From positions 434,001 through 498,000 of the forward strand of contig CAVZLR010000002.1 of the NCBI GenBank assembly GCA_963776205.1: DNA of 64,000 nt, in the 5' to 3' direction. The translations under genes were made by a program, and so were the position numbers. Positions 1 through 10,330 of the stretch are shown here, one piece after another. Position 1 is the stretch's first letter. Each line of letters starts with the position of its first letter. Under the pieces are notes generated by a model. That model was given only the letters and a program-made list of their open reading frames with translations. It did no database searches and was not told the origin of the DNA. Source of the stretch: UBA4459 sp963776205. Lineage in GTDB: Bacteria; Bacteroidota; Bacteroidia; Bacteroidales; F082.

Positions 1-2851
1 GATTTGAAAGCACCGGTTCGGAATCATCTGTAAAGTATATGCCTCCTCCATTCCAGTCAGCATGGTTACCTATAATGGAAACATTATTCAATGTTGGGTT
101 TGAGTTGGAACAGAAAACACCGCCACCCATATGCACGGAAACATTATTCTTTATCGTGACATTTTGTAGAGCCGGAGATGAATGGCTGTAGCAACTCAGA
201 CCACCCCCGCGCCAATCTCCAGAATTGTTAGAAATGATTACATGATCAAGAAGCGGAGAGGATGCATCTGCACAATAAATTCCTGTTGAGATATTATTGG
301 AAACTTCAACATTGAATAAAGTTGGGTTCGAGTGTTCAATTATCATAATTCCTGCACCGCCTCCGTTACCGGTAACAATCAGGTTGCTCAACTCCGGGCT
401 TGATTGAACACAATGAATACCGGTTCCTATTTGGTTGTTCAGTGTATCTCCACCTGTAATAGTAATTTCATTTAGCTTGTTGTATTGGTTGTGGTCAATC
501 AGAATTACTCCTGAATTGTACTCTGCATCCAAAATGGTTGTGCTGTCATTTTCGCCTTCTATCGAAACAAAATCAGGTATGTTTATTGGGAAGAATTCTC
601 CTCTTAATGAGTGTTTATAAACACCTTCTTTTAAATGAATTGTGTGTTGGTTCAGGCTGTCAACCAGCATTTTTGAAATTGCCCAATGAATCGTTTTAAG
701 TGGGTTATCAGCATCCAAACCACTATTGTTGTTGTTTCCATCAGGCGAAACGTATAAATCTGCATTTACCTGCTCTATTTTCCCGTTTAGGATATCAAAA
801 ACGAAATTCTCGTAGGGGTCAGCAAAATACTCGGTTGGATTAATTACAGAGAAAGTGTCAACAACAACTTCCATCATTTTGTTTGCATACAAATCGTTGC
901 CATAGAGTGCACTGTTTCCGTAAATGTTGCAGCGGTCAGTTGTATCAAAAGTTACGATGCTATCATTGTTCCAATAAATTGCACCTCCTTTTGTAGCTTC
1001 GTTGCCAATAATGGTGACGTTTTTTAAATTACCGTAAGTCTTTCCGGAAAAGTAAATACCACCACCTGAATAAGCCTGGTTATCGACTACCAAAACATTT
1101 TTAAAGTCAATGTTTGAATGTGAAATTAAAATCCCTCCTCCGTATGGACCATCTTCATAATAATAAGATTGGTCAGAGAAATTATTGTTTCTAATGATAC
1201 TGTTTGTGAGATTAAGATTTGATTGATATGCATAAATTCCTGCTCCCAACGCCCTAAAGTCGTCGCTATCATAACCTGTGTTTTCAGCAATTACACTAGA
1301 ATCAATTGTAGCAACACATTCTCGCAGATAGATTCCTGCTCCATCACTTGCAGAGTTATTCTTTACTTCAACATGTTGCAAAGAGGGATATGATGATACG
1401 AAATACATTCCACCGCCATTTCCTTCAGAATACCATCCGCTGAGAGCAACATTTCCTTCAACGCTTACATTAAAAATGAGCGGACTTGAATTAGAACAAT
1501 AAAGTCCGCCACCAGTTGGTGCAATGCCGCCAGTTAGTTTCATATTTGAGATAACAGTGCTGTCATTATTAATTATTGACAGTACCTGTGATTGATTTTC
1601 AGCATCAAGAATTACCGTGCTGTCTGAAATTCCTTGCAGGCTTATGTCGTCAATCACATTTACCGGAAAAATCTCTCCTGTAGTAGAATCGCTGTATGTA
1701 CCATCTAGCAAATGAATGGTATGAATATGCATGCTGTCAGCCCTGATTATTGAAAATGCAAAATCAATGGTTTTCAGGGGGTCGCTCTCTGTTAATCCAC
1801 TATTCTCATTATTCCCGTTAGGTGAAATATATAGATTGGCATCCACTTGTTCTTTAAGTCCATGGCTGATATCGAAAGTGAAATTTTTTAATGATTCGAT
1901 ATAATAGTCGGAAGGGTACAATACCGAAAAAGTATCTAAAACAAGGTGTATTATTTGTTCATCATGCTGTTTATAAATGTCTTTGCCGGTTAATGCCCAG
2001 TTTTGATAGATATTGCATTTGTTTATACTATCAAACAGCGTTGTCGCATCGGCAATATAAATTCCTCCTCCCTGGCTACTTGCAGTATTATTTATTAGCG
2101 TTACATTTTTAAAAATTGACAACGAGCTGTCGGCAATATACATACCACCGCCAATTTCACTCGTGTTTTCGGCAACCAATAAGTTTTCAAAAACAGGATT
2201 AGAATCATGACTACAATATATTCCTCCGCCTATACCTTCGTTACCATACCCTCCTATAGTAGTGTTACCCATAACATTGGTATTCAGAATGGTTGCGCTG
2301 GAATTCCAAAGATAAATACCTCCCCCACCGCCACCCCAGTATGATCCTGCTGAACAGTCTGAGATAGTAAGGTTATTAATTATCGGATCGGATTTAGAAC
2401 AATAAATTCCTCCACCTGTACCACCCCAGTATGATTCGGCTAAACAATCTGAAATTATAAGGTGATCAAGTACCGGCCCAGATTCATAACAATATATTCC
2501 TCCTCCATATGGTGCGTAGCCACCTGTAAGCTTGAAACCGCAAAGCAAAGTGGTTGAATCTTCACCACTTTCAAACCTGACGACATTCCCATCATTATCA
2601 CCATCAATGATCGTTTGCGAGATGTAGGAGGTATCCAGTGTTGTTAGATAATGAGAAGCAACAGTTATATTTTTCCCGTTGAAATTGATATTCTCAACAT
2701 AGGTACCGGGTTGCACCAGGACCGTATCGCCATCAATGGCAGCATCTATACCTTGCTGAATTGTAGGGTAGTCATCAGGAATATTAATAATCTGGCTAAA
2801 TGTGATGGAAAAGATAAAAAGGATAACGAAAAGAAGTATCAGTTTTTTCAT
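1..2851 (-). CDS. Secreted parallel beta-helix repeat protein, C-terminus cut by window edge
   Basis: The frame stays open for about 950 codons from an ATG at 2851 to the left edge, with no frameshift; the C-terminus lies outside the window. It begins with a signal peptide (MKKLILLFVILF...FSQ), then the opening motif YPTIQQGIDAAIDGDTV that is usual for right-handed parallel beta-helix proteins. The rest is made of short coils of the form GGGIYCS.S.P...N. Two segments of about 360 residues are tandem copies: LYISPNGNNENSG near residue 338 and LYVSPDGNNNNSG near residue 698 are each followed by NPLKTI-like, HTIHL and GE.FP.N sequences. The family comprises cell-surface or secreted proteins, often T9SS cargo in this phylum; the sorting domain that would prove this is out of view. 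The substrate or ligand cannot be inferred. Confidence 0.85.
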   Translation of the reverse strand, partial: MKKLILLFVILFIFSITFSQIINIPDDYPTIQQGIDAAIDGDTVLVQPGTYVENINFNGKNITVASHYLTTLDTSYISQTIIDGDNDGNVVRFESGEDSTTLLCGFKLTGGYAPYGGGIYCYESGPVLDHLIISDCLAESYWGGTGGGIYCSKSDPIINNLTISDCSAGSYWGGGGGGIYLWNSSATILNTNVMGNTTIGGYGNEGIGGGIYCSHDSNPVFENLLVAENTSEIGGGMYIADSSLSIFKNVTLINNTASSQGGGIYIADATTLFDSINKCNIYQNWALTGKDIYKQHDEQIIHLVLDTFSVLYPSDYYIESLKNFTFDISHGLKEQVDANLYISPNGNNENSGLTESDPLKTIDFAFSIIRADSMHIHTIHLLDGTYSDSTTGEIFPVNVIDDISLQGISDSTVILDAENQSQVLSIINNDSTVISNMKLTGGIAPTGGGLYCSNSSPLIFNVSVEGNVALSGWYSEGNGGGMYFVSSYPSLQHVEVKNNSASDGAGIYLRECVATIDSSVIAENTGYDSDDFRALGAGIYAYQSNLNLTNSIIRNNNFSDQSYYYEDGPYGGGILISHSNIDFKNVLVVDNQAYSGGGIYFSGKTYGNLKNVTIIGNEATKGGAIYWNNDSIVTFDTTDRCNIYGNSALYGNDLYANKMMEVVVDTFSVINPTEYFADPYENFVFDILNGKIEQVNADLYVSPDGNNNNSGLDADNPLKTIHWAISKMLVDSLNQHTIHLKEGVYKHSLRGEFFPINIPDFVSIEGENDSTTILDAEYNSGVILIDHNQYNKLNEITITGGDTLNNQIGTGIHCVQSSPELSNLIVTGNGGGAGIMIIEHSNPTLFNVEVSNNISTGIYCADASSPLLDHVIISNNSGDWRGGGLSCYSHSSPALQNVTIKNNVSVHMGGGVFCSNSNPTLNNVSIIGNHADWNGGGIYFTDDSEPVLSN

Positions 2852-3026
2852 AGCAGTTGAGTTTTTAGATTTAACATAGCATAAACTGGCGAATGCAATA
2901 TACGAATAATGAGGGTGGATGTCAAGGAGTTACCTTTTAAATGCTATTTGCAGGTAATAAGGTCAGCAGTTTAAAATTTAAATAAGCCCACTTACCGACT
3001 ATATCATTCCACTCGCCGAAAAGGTC

Positions 3027-3057
3027 TTTGCTGAGGGCACAGTTACCTATAATTTAG
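3027..3057 (+). promoter_or_regulatory. Putative Bacteroidota promoter of the small repeat protein
   Basis: TTTG at 3027-3030 and TAATTTAG at 3050-3057 are separated by 19 bases. This matches the Bacteroidota pattern TTTG-N19-TAnnTTTG at all but one position of the -7 box. It sits about 33 bases upstream of the ATG at 3090, and no other gene reads through this gap on the plus strand. Confidence 0.45.
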
Positions 3058-3089
3058 CACTCAGAAACTAACAATAAAAAACTATAAAA

Positions 3090-3461
3090 ATGAAAACACT
3101 ACTGCAACTTACAGCCATCGCAACCCTGATCGTTACCTTTAGTTTTAACCTCAGCGCTTCTGTACCAAACTTTGAGTTGGAAGAAGAAGCTTACATCAAA
3201 GACATTCCTTTCAGCACTGAAGAAATTGCTGCCAACTACTTATATGAAAAAGCATTGAGTGAGACTTTCGAATTTGAAGAAGAAGTATATATAGACGACA
3301 TTCCTTTCGATACATATGAAGTTGTTAAGAACTACAGATATGAGAAATATTTAAAAAATGTACTTGTTTTTGACGAAGAAGAATATATTGACGACATTCC
3401 ATTTGACACTGAAGAGATATTTAACGAAGTATTTTTTACAGTAGTCTATTATTCAAAGTAA
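3090..3461 (+). CDS. Small secreted protein with three DDIPFDT-type repeats
   Basis: This 123-residue protein has a signal peptide (residues 1-24, ending LSAS) and then almost nothing but three tandem units of about 32 residues. Each unit has the pattern F(E/D)xEE.YI.DIPF.T.E(I/V)..N. The exact cores are AYIKDIPFSTEEI, VYIDDIPFDTYEV and EYIDDIPFDTEEI. The mature protein is strongly acidic and rich in Tyr and Phe, with no cysteine and no membrane segment. I do not recognise a named domain. It is monocistronic, with its own likely promoter, between two oppositely oriented surface-protein genes. A periplasmic or extracellular binding role is possible but unproven. Confidence 0.85.
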   Translation: MKTLLQLTAIATLIVTFSFNLSASVPNFELEEEAYIKDIPFSTEEIAANYLYEKALSETFEFEEEVYIDDIPFDTYEVVKNYRYEKYLKNVLVFDEEEYIDDIPFDTEEIFNEVFFTVVYYSK

Positions 3462-3491
3462 TCATACAATTAAATAATTCAATTTTTTCCT

Positions 3492-5765
3492 TTACCTGCT
3501 CACCTTCACCATCTTCCCATTGGCTATCTGGTCTCCAACCTGAAGCCTATTATAGTAAACCCCATCAGCATACCTTTCGGCGTTCCATATCAATTGTTGC
3601 TTGCCCTGAGTTTGGTTTTCTTTTGTCTGATAGACTTGCTTACCCATATAGTCATATATCGTTAAAATGACCTTCTCATTCTGGTTCAGTTCGTATTCTA
3701 TGGTTGTTGAGGTGGTGAAGGGGTTGGGTGATGTTGTAATGTCTCCAATGATTGAAACCTCATAAATGGATACAGCTTCACATGCTTCTTCAACTTCTTC
3801 CTGCGTGCTACACCCAATATCATTTTCCGATATATAAGCTACTTTACCTGGTATATCTAGGTAAGCACAAATACTTTCAACCTCACACTGGCTCAATAAT
3901 GGGTTATTGGAAATAGTTAAATCAAATATTGTTTGAGGATCAATATTTTGAATTCCATTTAAGCTTGATAATGAATTGTTATTGAATATATAAAGGTAAC
4001 CACCAATTGTTTCAAGGTTATCAAGCCCAGTTAGATTATATAAAGCATCATTATTGACGAGTTCAATATAACTGCCAATATAATTTAAGCTTTGTAATGC
4101 TGCCAGGTTTTGTAATTCTGGATTATCGCTTATATGAAGGTATCCTCCAATAGTTTCTAAATTTTCAAAACCTTCAAGACTTGTCATTCCAATATTATTT
4201 TTAATCCATAGCGTGAATCCAATGGATGACAAGGTATTTAATCCTGAACAATCAGTAATATTTTGATTGTCTTTAATAAAACATCCTTCGCCTATTGTTG
4301 TAACATTATTAAGACCAACCAGGCTTTGTAATGAGGCATTATTTGTGATATCTACATATGAGTTAATCTGTTCCAGACTATTGAGACCTATAAGATTTTG
4401 CAAGCTGTAGTTATTTTTTATTTCTAAGAACCCTCCGAGAGTAGCCAAATTATTTAATCCATTAATATTTAAGAGGTTTTCATTATTCTCAATTCTGAGA
4501 TCACCGCCAATTGAAACGAGACCAGAAAACCCATCAAGATTGATTAGCGCATCATTTATTGAAATCATTAGATTAGCACCAATAAACTGTACATTTTCCA
4601 GACCAGACAAATCTACCAATTCATCATTATTTGCAATAGCTATACTTCCACCTACAGATGTTAGATTTTGTAAATCATCCAGGGATTGTAACACGGGATT
4701 ACTATTTATAAGCAATGCTTCACCAATGTAGCTAAGTTGATTTAATCCATTTAAACTAGTTAAAGAGCTATTAGATGTAATTGATAAAGATTCACCAACA
4801 TATGTAAGCGAATTAAGACCAGATAGATCATTTAATAAATCATTTCCTGCTATCGAGAATGATCCTTCAATTGTATTGATTGGATTTAATCCATTTAAAT
4901 TAGTAATGTCGTTGCCGTCAATCATTACAAAACCTTCAATTTCCGTGCAATCGGGATGTTCTGTTTGAAAATTGTCTATTTGTTCCTGAGTAGTGAATGT
5001 AATCCCTTCGGGTAAACAACTGGTAACAATTTCATCACATAGATCTTCTATTTCCTGTACACTATTGCAACCTGTTGCGTTTCCATAAACTGTAGCATAT
5101 CCACTTAAATCCAGCAAATAAGTGCAGATGCTTTGCGCATGACATGAGGCTAATTCATTATTATATATGATAGTTAAATCTGTAATGGTTCCAGCATCAA
5201 TACTTTCCAATGCTTCAATACTGAGCAGGTCATTATTATTCTGTATTAAAATATCACCATCAATTTCATTCAGGTTTTCAAGTCCTGTTAGTACATTTAA
5301 GTTTGAATTGGATAATATTTTCAACTGACCACCTATTGAATTAAGGCTGCTCAACCCATAAAGGCTCATCAGGTTATTATTCTGATTTATTTCCATGTCC
5401 CCACCAATTGAGCTTAAGCTGGAGAGCTCTATAAGATTTGATAACTGTTGGACACCATACATCTTGAATTTCCCACCAACTGATATTAAAGATTCCAATC
5501 CATCCAAATCGGTTAAATTATCACAATCGATAAACTGTAAATCACCCCCTATATGAGTTATATTGCTTAAGGGTGTAAGGTCCCACATACCGCCGTGAAA
5601 CTCTACATTACCTTCTATTTCGGTGCAATCCGGGTAATTTTCAAGGAATTCGTCTACATCTTGCTGAATAACAAAATATATACCTTCTGGCAGGCATGAA
5701 GATTGCGAAAACGAAATAAAATAAACAAGCTGGAGTAATACTATAACTATTGCATATTTCCTCAT
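3492..5765 (-). CDS. Secreted leucine-rich-repeat protein with T9SS type A sorting domain
   Basis: Intact gene of about 757 residues. The ATG at 5765 is preferred to the longer frame because it gives a signal peptide (MRKYAIVIVLLQLVYF...SQ) and lies just after a -7 box at 5784-5791. The body has two homologous blocks. Each opens with SCLPEGI.F followed by a PDCTEIEG motif, continues as about 23-residue repeats (L.SIGG.L.I..N..L..L.GL..L), and ends in a Cys-containing cap (CDEIV, CEAVS). The repeats resemble the receptor-L/LRR type common in Bacteroidota. The last 85 residues (SPNPFTTSTTIEYEL..., IYDYMGKQVYQ, DGVYYNRL, GKMVKVSR) form a type A sorting domain, so export by the T9SS is expected. 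The ligand is unknown. Confidence 0.9.
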   Translation of the reverse strand: MRKYAIVIVLLQLVYFISFSQSSCLPEGIYFVIQQDVDEFLENYPDCTEIEGNVEFHGGMWDLTPLSNITHIGGDLQFIDCDNLTDLDGLESLISVGGKFKMYGVQQLSNLIELSSLSSIGGDMEINQNNNLMSLYGLSSLNSIGGQLKILSNSNLNVLTGLENLNEIDGDILIQNNNDLLSIEALESIDAGTITDLTIIYNNELASCHAQSICTYLLDLSGYATVYGNATGCNSVQEIEDLCDEIVTSCLPEGITFTTQEQIDNFQTEHPDCTEIEGFVMIDGNDITNLNGLNPINTIEGSFSIAGNDLLNDLSGLNSLTYVGESLSITSNSSLTSLNGLNQLSYIGEALLINSNPVLQSLDDLQNLTSVGGSIAIANNDELVDLSGLENVQFIGANLMISINDALINLDGFSGLVSIGGDLRIENNENLLNINGLNNLATLGGFLEIKNNYSLQNLIGLNSLEQINSYVDITNNASLQSLVGLNNVTTIGEGCFIKDNQNITDCSGLNTLSSIGFTLWIKNNIGMTSLEGFENLETIGGYLHISDNPELQNLAALQSLNYIGSYIELVNNDALYNLTGLDNLETIGGYLYIFNNNSLSSLNGIQNIDPQTIFDLTISNNPLLSQCEVESICAYLDIPGKVAYISENDIGCSTQEEVEEACEAVSIYEVSIIGDITTSPNPFTTSTTIEYELNQNEKVILTIYDYMGKQVYQTKENQTQGKQQLIWNAERYADGVYYNRLQVGDQIANGKMVKVSR

Positions 5766-5783
5766 TATAATTGGCTTATTAGG

Positions 5784-5791
5784 CAAATTTA
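5784..5791 (-). promoter_or_regulatory. -7 box of the LRR surface protein gene
   Basis: TAAATTTG read on the minus strand is an exact TAnnTTTG match, 18 bases upstream of the ATG at 5765. No good -33 TTTG is seen at the usual distance, so this is moderate evidence. It also argues that the upstream in-frame extension to 5840 is not translated. Confidence 0.35.
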
Positions 5792-5973
5792 ATAAAATGT
5801 ATATGTTTCTAATAATCGGTCTGCTTGAATTTTCAAACAATCTAATACTGGCACTTTCAGGATAAGTGTTCTATTTTTTTTTTCAAAAATCAGTATGCTA
5901 TTGAGGACAAAATTAATTTAGGTACTCGAGAAGTTTTATTGCTATGCGCCGGGTGCGCTACTAAGAGAGTAAA

Positions 5974-6354
5974 TTACGATCCGTTCTTCCACAAATAAAA
6001 CAGAAAGCCTTCTTCATCATAGGCTACCAGGGTGCCATTGGTAATTTTGTAATATTCCCTGTATCGGTTGTAGGTATGGTATTCACCATTTTCATCGAGT
6101 GTTAAAAACTCAACATGGTTGGTTCCGTCATCCAATCGCAGGCTGGCCCTGAATTTATTAGCCTTTATTTTTTTAATGGTCACCTGTTTAATACCCTGGT
6201 ATTTCAAAACTGTGTAGCTGCTCCACACACCTTCAATTTCGCTTGTTGTATTCCTTTTATTATTCTCATTTGCAGGCTTTTTACCTGGAATTGACATGCC
6301 AATTTCAGCATAAAACAGGAAGCATAACAGCAATAACAGATATTTCAATTTCAT
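5974..6354 (-). CDS. Small exported protein of unknown function
   Basis: The protein has 126 residues from the ATG at 6354, chosen because it starts a clear signal peptide (MKLKYLLLLLCFLFYAEIG). The mature part is about 105 residues, basic near its start (GKKPANENNKRN), followed by a region with alternating beta-like segments (VWSSYTVLKYQG, FRASLRLDDGTNHVEFLTL, NRYREYYKITNGTLVAYDEEGF). This could be a small lipocalin-like or beta-sandwich fold, but I do not recognise a family. It diverges from tamL; the two starts are about 110 bases apart. Confidence 0.7.
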   Translation of the reverse strand: MKLKYLLLLLCFLFYAEIGMSIPGKKPANENNKRNTTSEIEGVWSSYTVLKYQGIKQVTIKKIKANKFRASLRLDDGTNHVEFLTLDENGEYHTYNRYREYYKITNGTLVAYDEEGFLFYLWKNGS

Positions 6355-6410
6355 AACTACACTAAAAAACGATGCAAAGATATAGTTATCATTGAATAGA
6401 CACAACAACT

Positions 6411-6443
6411 TTTAAATTTCCTATACCTCTTTTGTTAAATTTG
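6411..6443 (+). promoter_or_regulatory. Putative promoter of tamL
   Basis: TTTA at 6411-6414 and TAAATTTG at 6436-6443 (exact TAnnTTTG) are 21 bases apart. The start would fall near 6450, a few bases before the GTG at 6464. This is consistent with a short leader and supports choosing that start. Confidence 0.4.
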
Positions 6444-6463
6444 CATCAGATAATCTTCCTCTG

Positions 6464-8811
6464 GTGTTAAAAACAGTGCTCAAAATATGCTTTATATGCC
6501 TTTTCCTTGCAGGTATATTATCTTCATGTGCAGTAAAAAAACACCTGAATGAAGGTGAATTTCTTATTAATAAATATGACATTGATATTCGAAAAGAAAT
6601 ACGCCCAGATCGATCAATCGGAATTGAAACCGTTTTTAAAGCCCAAAGCCCAATAAAAAGCTTCTAGGCTGGCGTGCCAAATTATCTTTTTACTATCGCA
6701 ATCAAATAAAACCCACAAAATTCAATACATGGGTTAATAAAAACTTTGGAGAAACTCCGGCTTTGTACAGTGAAGAAGACGTTGAGTGGGGCGCCTTGCG
6801 AATGGAACAATATTTAAACAACATCGGCTTTCTTCAATTCAGCTGTTGAATTTGAAGTGAAATTTGGCGAAAAAGTAGCAGATGTTTCATATACGATCCA
6901 TCCTGAAACACCCTATTTTATAAGAAGTATTGAATATGAAATACCCGATTCGATTCTTGCTGATTTTTTTTACGAAAGCATCAATAAAACCTTGGTAGAG
7001 GAAGGAGATATTTACAATGCTTTTGTTCTGGATGATGAGAGAGACAGAATAACAAAAGTGCTTGCGAAATAATGGATATTACTATTTTAATCGTAATTAC
7101 ATTCAATTCCTGGTTGATAGTAATTATCAAAACCGAACGATGGATGTTACGCTTAAAATTAATAATGTTAAGATACCGGGTAAAATTCCGGACGCTAACT
7201 TAGACAAACCCCACGACACGGTATTTTATTAAAGGAGGTTACAGTTATTCCTGAATATAATCCTTCCATAGAATCTAACTTTGATACCTTATGGCATAAT
7301 GTAAAATTTCTGAGCGATTCATCAGCCTATTCATACCTGTATTTGATAAGTGACAAACCCAGGATAAAACCAGTTGCTTTTGATGCAGCCATTAAAATAC
7401 GACCAGGTGACCCCTTTTCATCTGATGACGTGCAAACTACTTACAGCAAATTGTTCAATTACAATATTATACGAACTGTTAAGATTAATTTTGATACAAC
7501 TGACGCCGGCAAGAGTGATGATGGTTTAAAAAATTATATGAACACAAGCATTGTGATGCAAAATGCGAAACGAAATTCATTTTCAATTGAAAGTTTTGGC
7601 ACCAACTCAAGTGGCGATTTGGGTGTAAGAGGGTAAATTGACTTATCTTAATAAAAACATTTTTAAACGTGCCGACATTTTACGAATACAGGCAATAGGA
7701 GGTTTTGAGGCGCAATCTGTTGGCTCTTCAGACGATTCATCTCCCGGTGTTTTTAATACTTTCGAAGCTGGAATTGATGGGACAATCTTCTTCCCTCGGT
7801 TCTTATTTCCACTAAAATTGCGTGGATTTAGTGAAAGAACACAGCACTATAACCAATTTAACATTTGGTTTTAACTACCAGGTACGACAGAATTATACCC
7901 GCAATATTACGAACATGGAGTTCGGGTACAGTTGGAAACAGACACAATTGATGCGGCATATTGTTACACCTATTAATATCAATTTCATTAAGGTATTTCC
8001 GACACCCGAATTCCAGGAAATTCTTGACCAGGAAGAAAATCAGGCCCTTAAAGAGCAATACTCTGACCAAATCATATTTGGTTTGAGTTACAGCTTTATT
8101 TTTAACAATCAGAATTTAGCGGCATTAACAAAACATCAGTTTTTAAGGGTAAATCTTGAGAGTTCAGGTAACTTGCTCTATGCCATTAACAGTATTGCAA
8201 ATTCTGCCAAATCAGAAGAAGGCTATTACCAGCTATTTGGTGTTCAATATTCTCAATATATCAGGGGAAGTGCTGACTACAGGCGTTATTTCTATTTAAG
8301 CAGTCAAAAAAATAGTTTGGCAACCCGATTTTTTATCGGTTCGGCTATTCCCTACTTAAACTCTAATGAGATTCCCTATACAAAAGGATTTTACGGTGGA
8401 GGTGCGAATGGAATGAGGGGGTGGCATTTTAAAGAATTAGGACCTGGTGCATACTCAGGTACTGGCAACTTCGAAAGAATTGGAGAGATACAGATTGAAG
8501 CAAATGCTGAGTTGCGGTTTAGAATTTACAGGTTTTTTAAACTCGGACTGTTCCTGGATATAGGTAATATCTGGACATACTCTGCTTCGACTGTTTACCC
8601 TGATGGTGAGTTCAAATTTAACACTTTTTATAAACAACTTGCCGTAGATGGTGGTATAGGTTTTCGGTTCGATTTCAGTTTCTTCTTAATAAGGGTAGAT
8701 TTTGCAGCTCCGTTCCGCGATCCGGCATACCCTGAGAATGAAAGATGGAGAATTCAGTACCTTCAATTCAATGATTTCATTGCTAATTTTGGTATCGGTT
8801 ATCCATTCTAA
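6464..8811 (+). CDS. tamL: TamL-type outer-membrane assembly lipoprotein (BamA/TamA family), frameshifted in this assembly
   Basis: The reconstructed protein of about 780 residues starts at GTG 6464 with a lipoprotein signal (CLFLAGILSSC, Cys about residue 22). Next come POTRA-like segments (WVNKNFGETPALYSEEDVE, RIKPVAFDAAIKIRPGDPF) and a C-terminal Omp85 barrel with YGGGANGMRGW near 8395 and the final strand NFGIGYPF. In Bacteroidota TamL pairs with TamB to insert or export envelope proteins. The frame changes about six times (near 6655, 6830, 7070, 7230, 7636 and 7850), but the protein is continuous and no domain is missing, so indel errors are more likely than decay. The lipobox distinguishes it from bamA at 59.8-62.4 kb. 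Confidence 0.85.
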
Positions 8812-8838
8812 TCATAATTTAACGCATGCATTTTACAA

Positions 8839-10270
8839 ATGACTCAAGTTGATGTTAGCAGGCAAATCCTCAATCATTTTTCGCACCAACCTACCAGCGA
8901 TCAAAATACCGCTATACAACATTTAGCCGCGCTGCATCTAACTCAAAAAAGAAATCCGGTTTATATTTTGAAAGGATTTGCAGGCACTGGGAAAACAAGC
9001 CTGATAAGTGCTTATCGTTCATATGTTGTCTGTTGAGCAGAAGACCTTTGTTTTACTGGCACCAACAGGAAGAGCCGCAAAAGTACTTTCAAAATACACC
9101 GGGTACAAGGCGCATACAATCCATCGTTATATATACCATATTACCACGTCACCAGAAGGCCAGTATAAGATATCACTTTCGCACAACCGGTTAAAAAATA
9201 CTGTTTTTATCGTTGACGAAGCCTCAATGATTTCTGATAATAGCCAGCAGTCGGCTGAAATGTTCGGTAGTCGAAATCTACTGGAAGATTTGGTTTCCTA
9301 TGTTTTCTCCCGCGATAACAATAAGATGATCCTTGTTGGAGATACAGCACAACTCCCGCCTGTTGGCATAGATATAAGCCCTGCCCTCGATATTCGTTAT
9401 ATTAAAACTGCTTTTAACGTAACAGCGTTCGAATTCGAAATGCAGGAAGTAATGCGCCAGGCAATTGACTCAGGCATACTGAACTCAGCCACCAGCCTTC
9501 GATTACAAATAAGCAGGAACCAAGACGTTTTAAAACTTTTTCATACCGCTGATTTTAAGTCAGACATTATGAAAATTGAAGATGGAAACACATTCGAAGA
9601 ATTATTGAACGATTCATTCGCCCAACATGAAATTGAGAGTAGTATTATCATCTGCCGGACTAATAAGAGGGCCAACCTGTTCAATCAACAGGTCAGAAGC
9701 AGCATACTGAATAAAGAATCGGAAATTGAAGGCGGTGACATTCTAATGGTTGTAAAAAACGATTACTTCTGGCTTGACGAGGACTCAAAAGCCGGGTTTA
9801 TTGCCAATGGCGATATGCTGGAAGTTACGAGGGTGTTGAAAACAGAAGATATGTATGGATTAAGGTTCGCAGATGCTGAAATTAGATTAATGGATTATCC
9901 GGAAGAAAAAGAAATCAGTGTGAAACTCCTGCTATCAACTATTGATATTGATGGGCCCGGTTTACCGAATGATGCCAGGAATACTTTTTTTCATTTGGTA
10001 GAGGAAGATTATATGGATATCCCGGAGCGTAGAAAGCGCATTCAAAAGATAATGACAAATCCATGGTACAATGCATTGCATGTTAAATTCGCTTATGCGA
10101 TGACGTGTCATAAAACGCAGGGTGGCCAGTGGCCACATGTTTTTATTGACCAGGGATACCTGACAGATGAAATGATCAATAAAGAATATTTGCGTTGGCT
10201 TTATACAGCAGTTACCAGGTCAACAAGTAAATTATACCTGGTAAATTTTAATCCTGCTTTTTTCGATTAG
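8839..10270 (+). CDS. RecD2/AAA-type ATP-dependent DNA helicase, one frameshift
   Basis: Superfamily 1 helicase of about 475 residues. Walker A is KGFAGTGKTS near residue 50 and motif Ia is LLAPTGRAAKVL. Walker B is VFIVDEASMI, followed by ILVGDTAQLPPVG. The C-terminal UvrD_C_2-like part has FAYAMTCHKTQGGQWPHVFID and WLYTAVTRS. The first 66 codons are in another frame from the rest; one base is missing near 9020, where TSLISA should run directly into the second part. These short RecD-like proteins without RecBC partners are common in Bacteroidota; a repair or recombination role follows from the family. It begins 27 bases after tamL and may be cotranscribed with it. Confidence 0.85.
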
Positions 10271-10330
10271 ACTTTGACAACCATACAAATAGAATAACTA
10301 AATTGCATTCAAAATTATAATACATACATT

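Noticed and set aside
5766..5840. N-terminal extension of the LRR protein to 5840
   Set aside because: It would bury the signal peptide and lies over the -7 box.
5940..5960. GCGCCGGGTGCGC as a terminator
   Set aside because: The arms are only four bases and there is no T-run in a useful position.
6464..8811. tamL as a decayed pseudogene
   Set aside because: All parts of the protein are present in order and similar shifts affect essential genes such as murF, priA and folC, so assembly indels explain it better.
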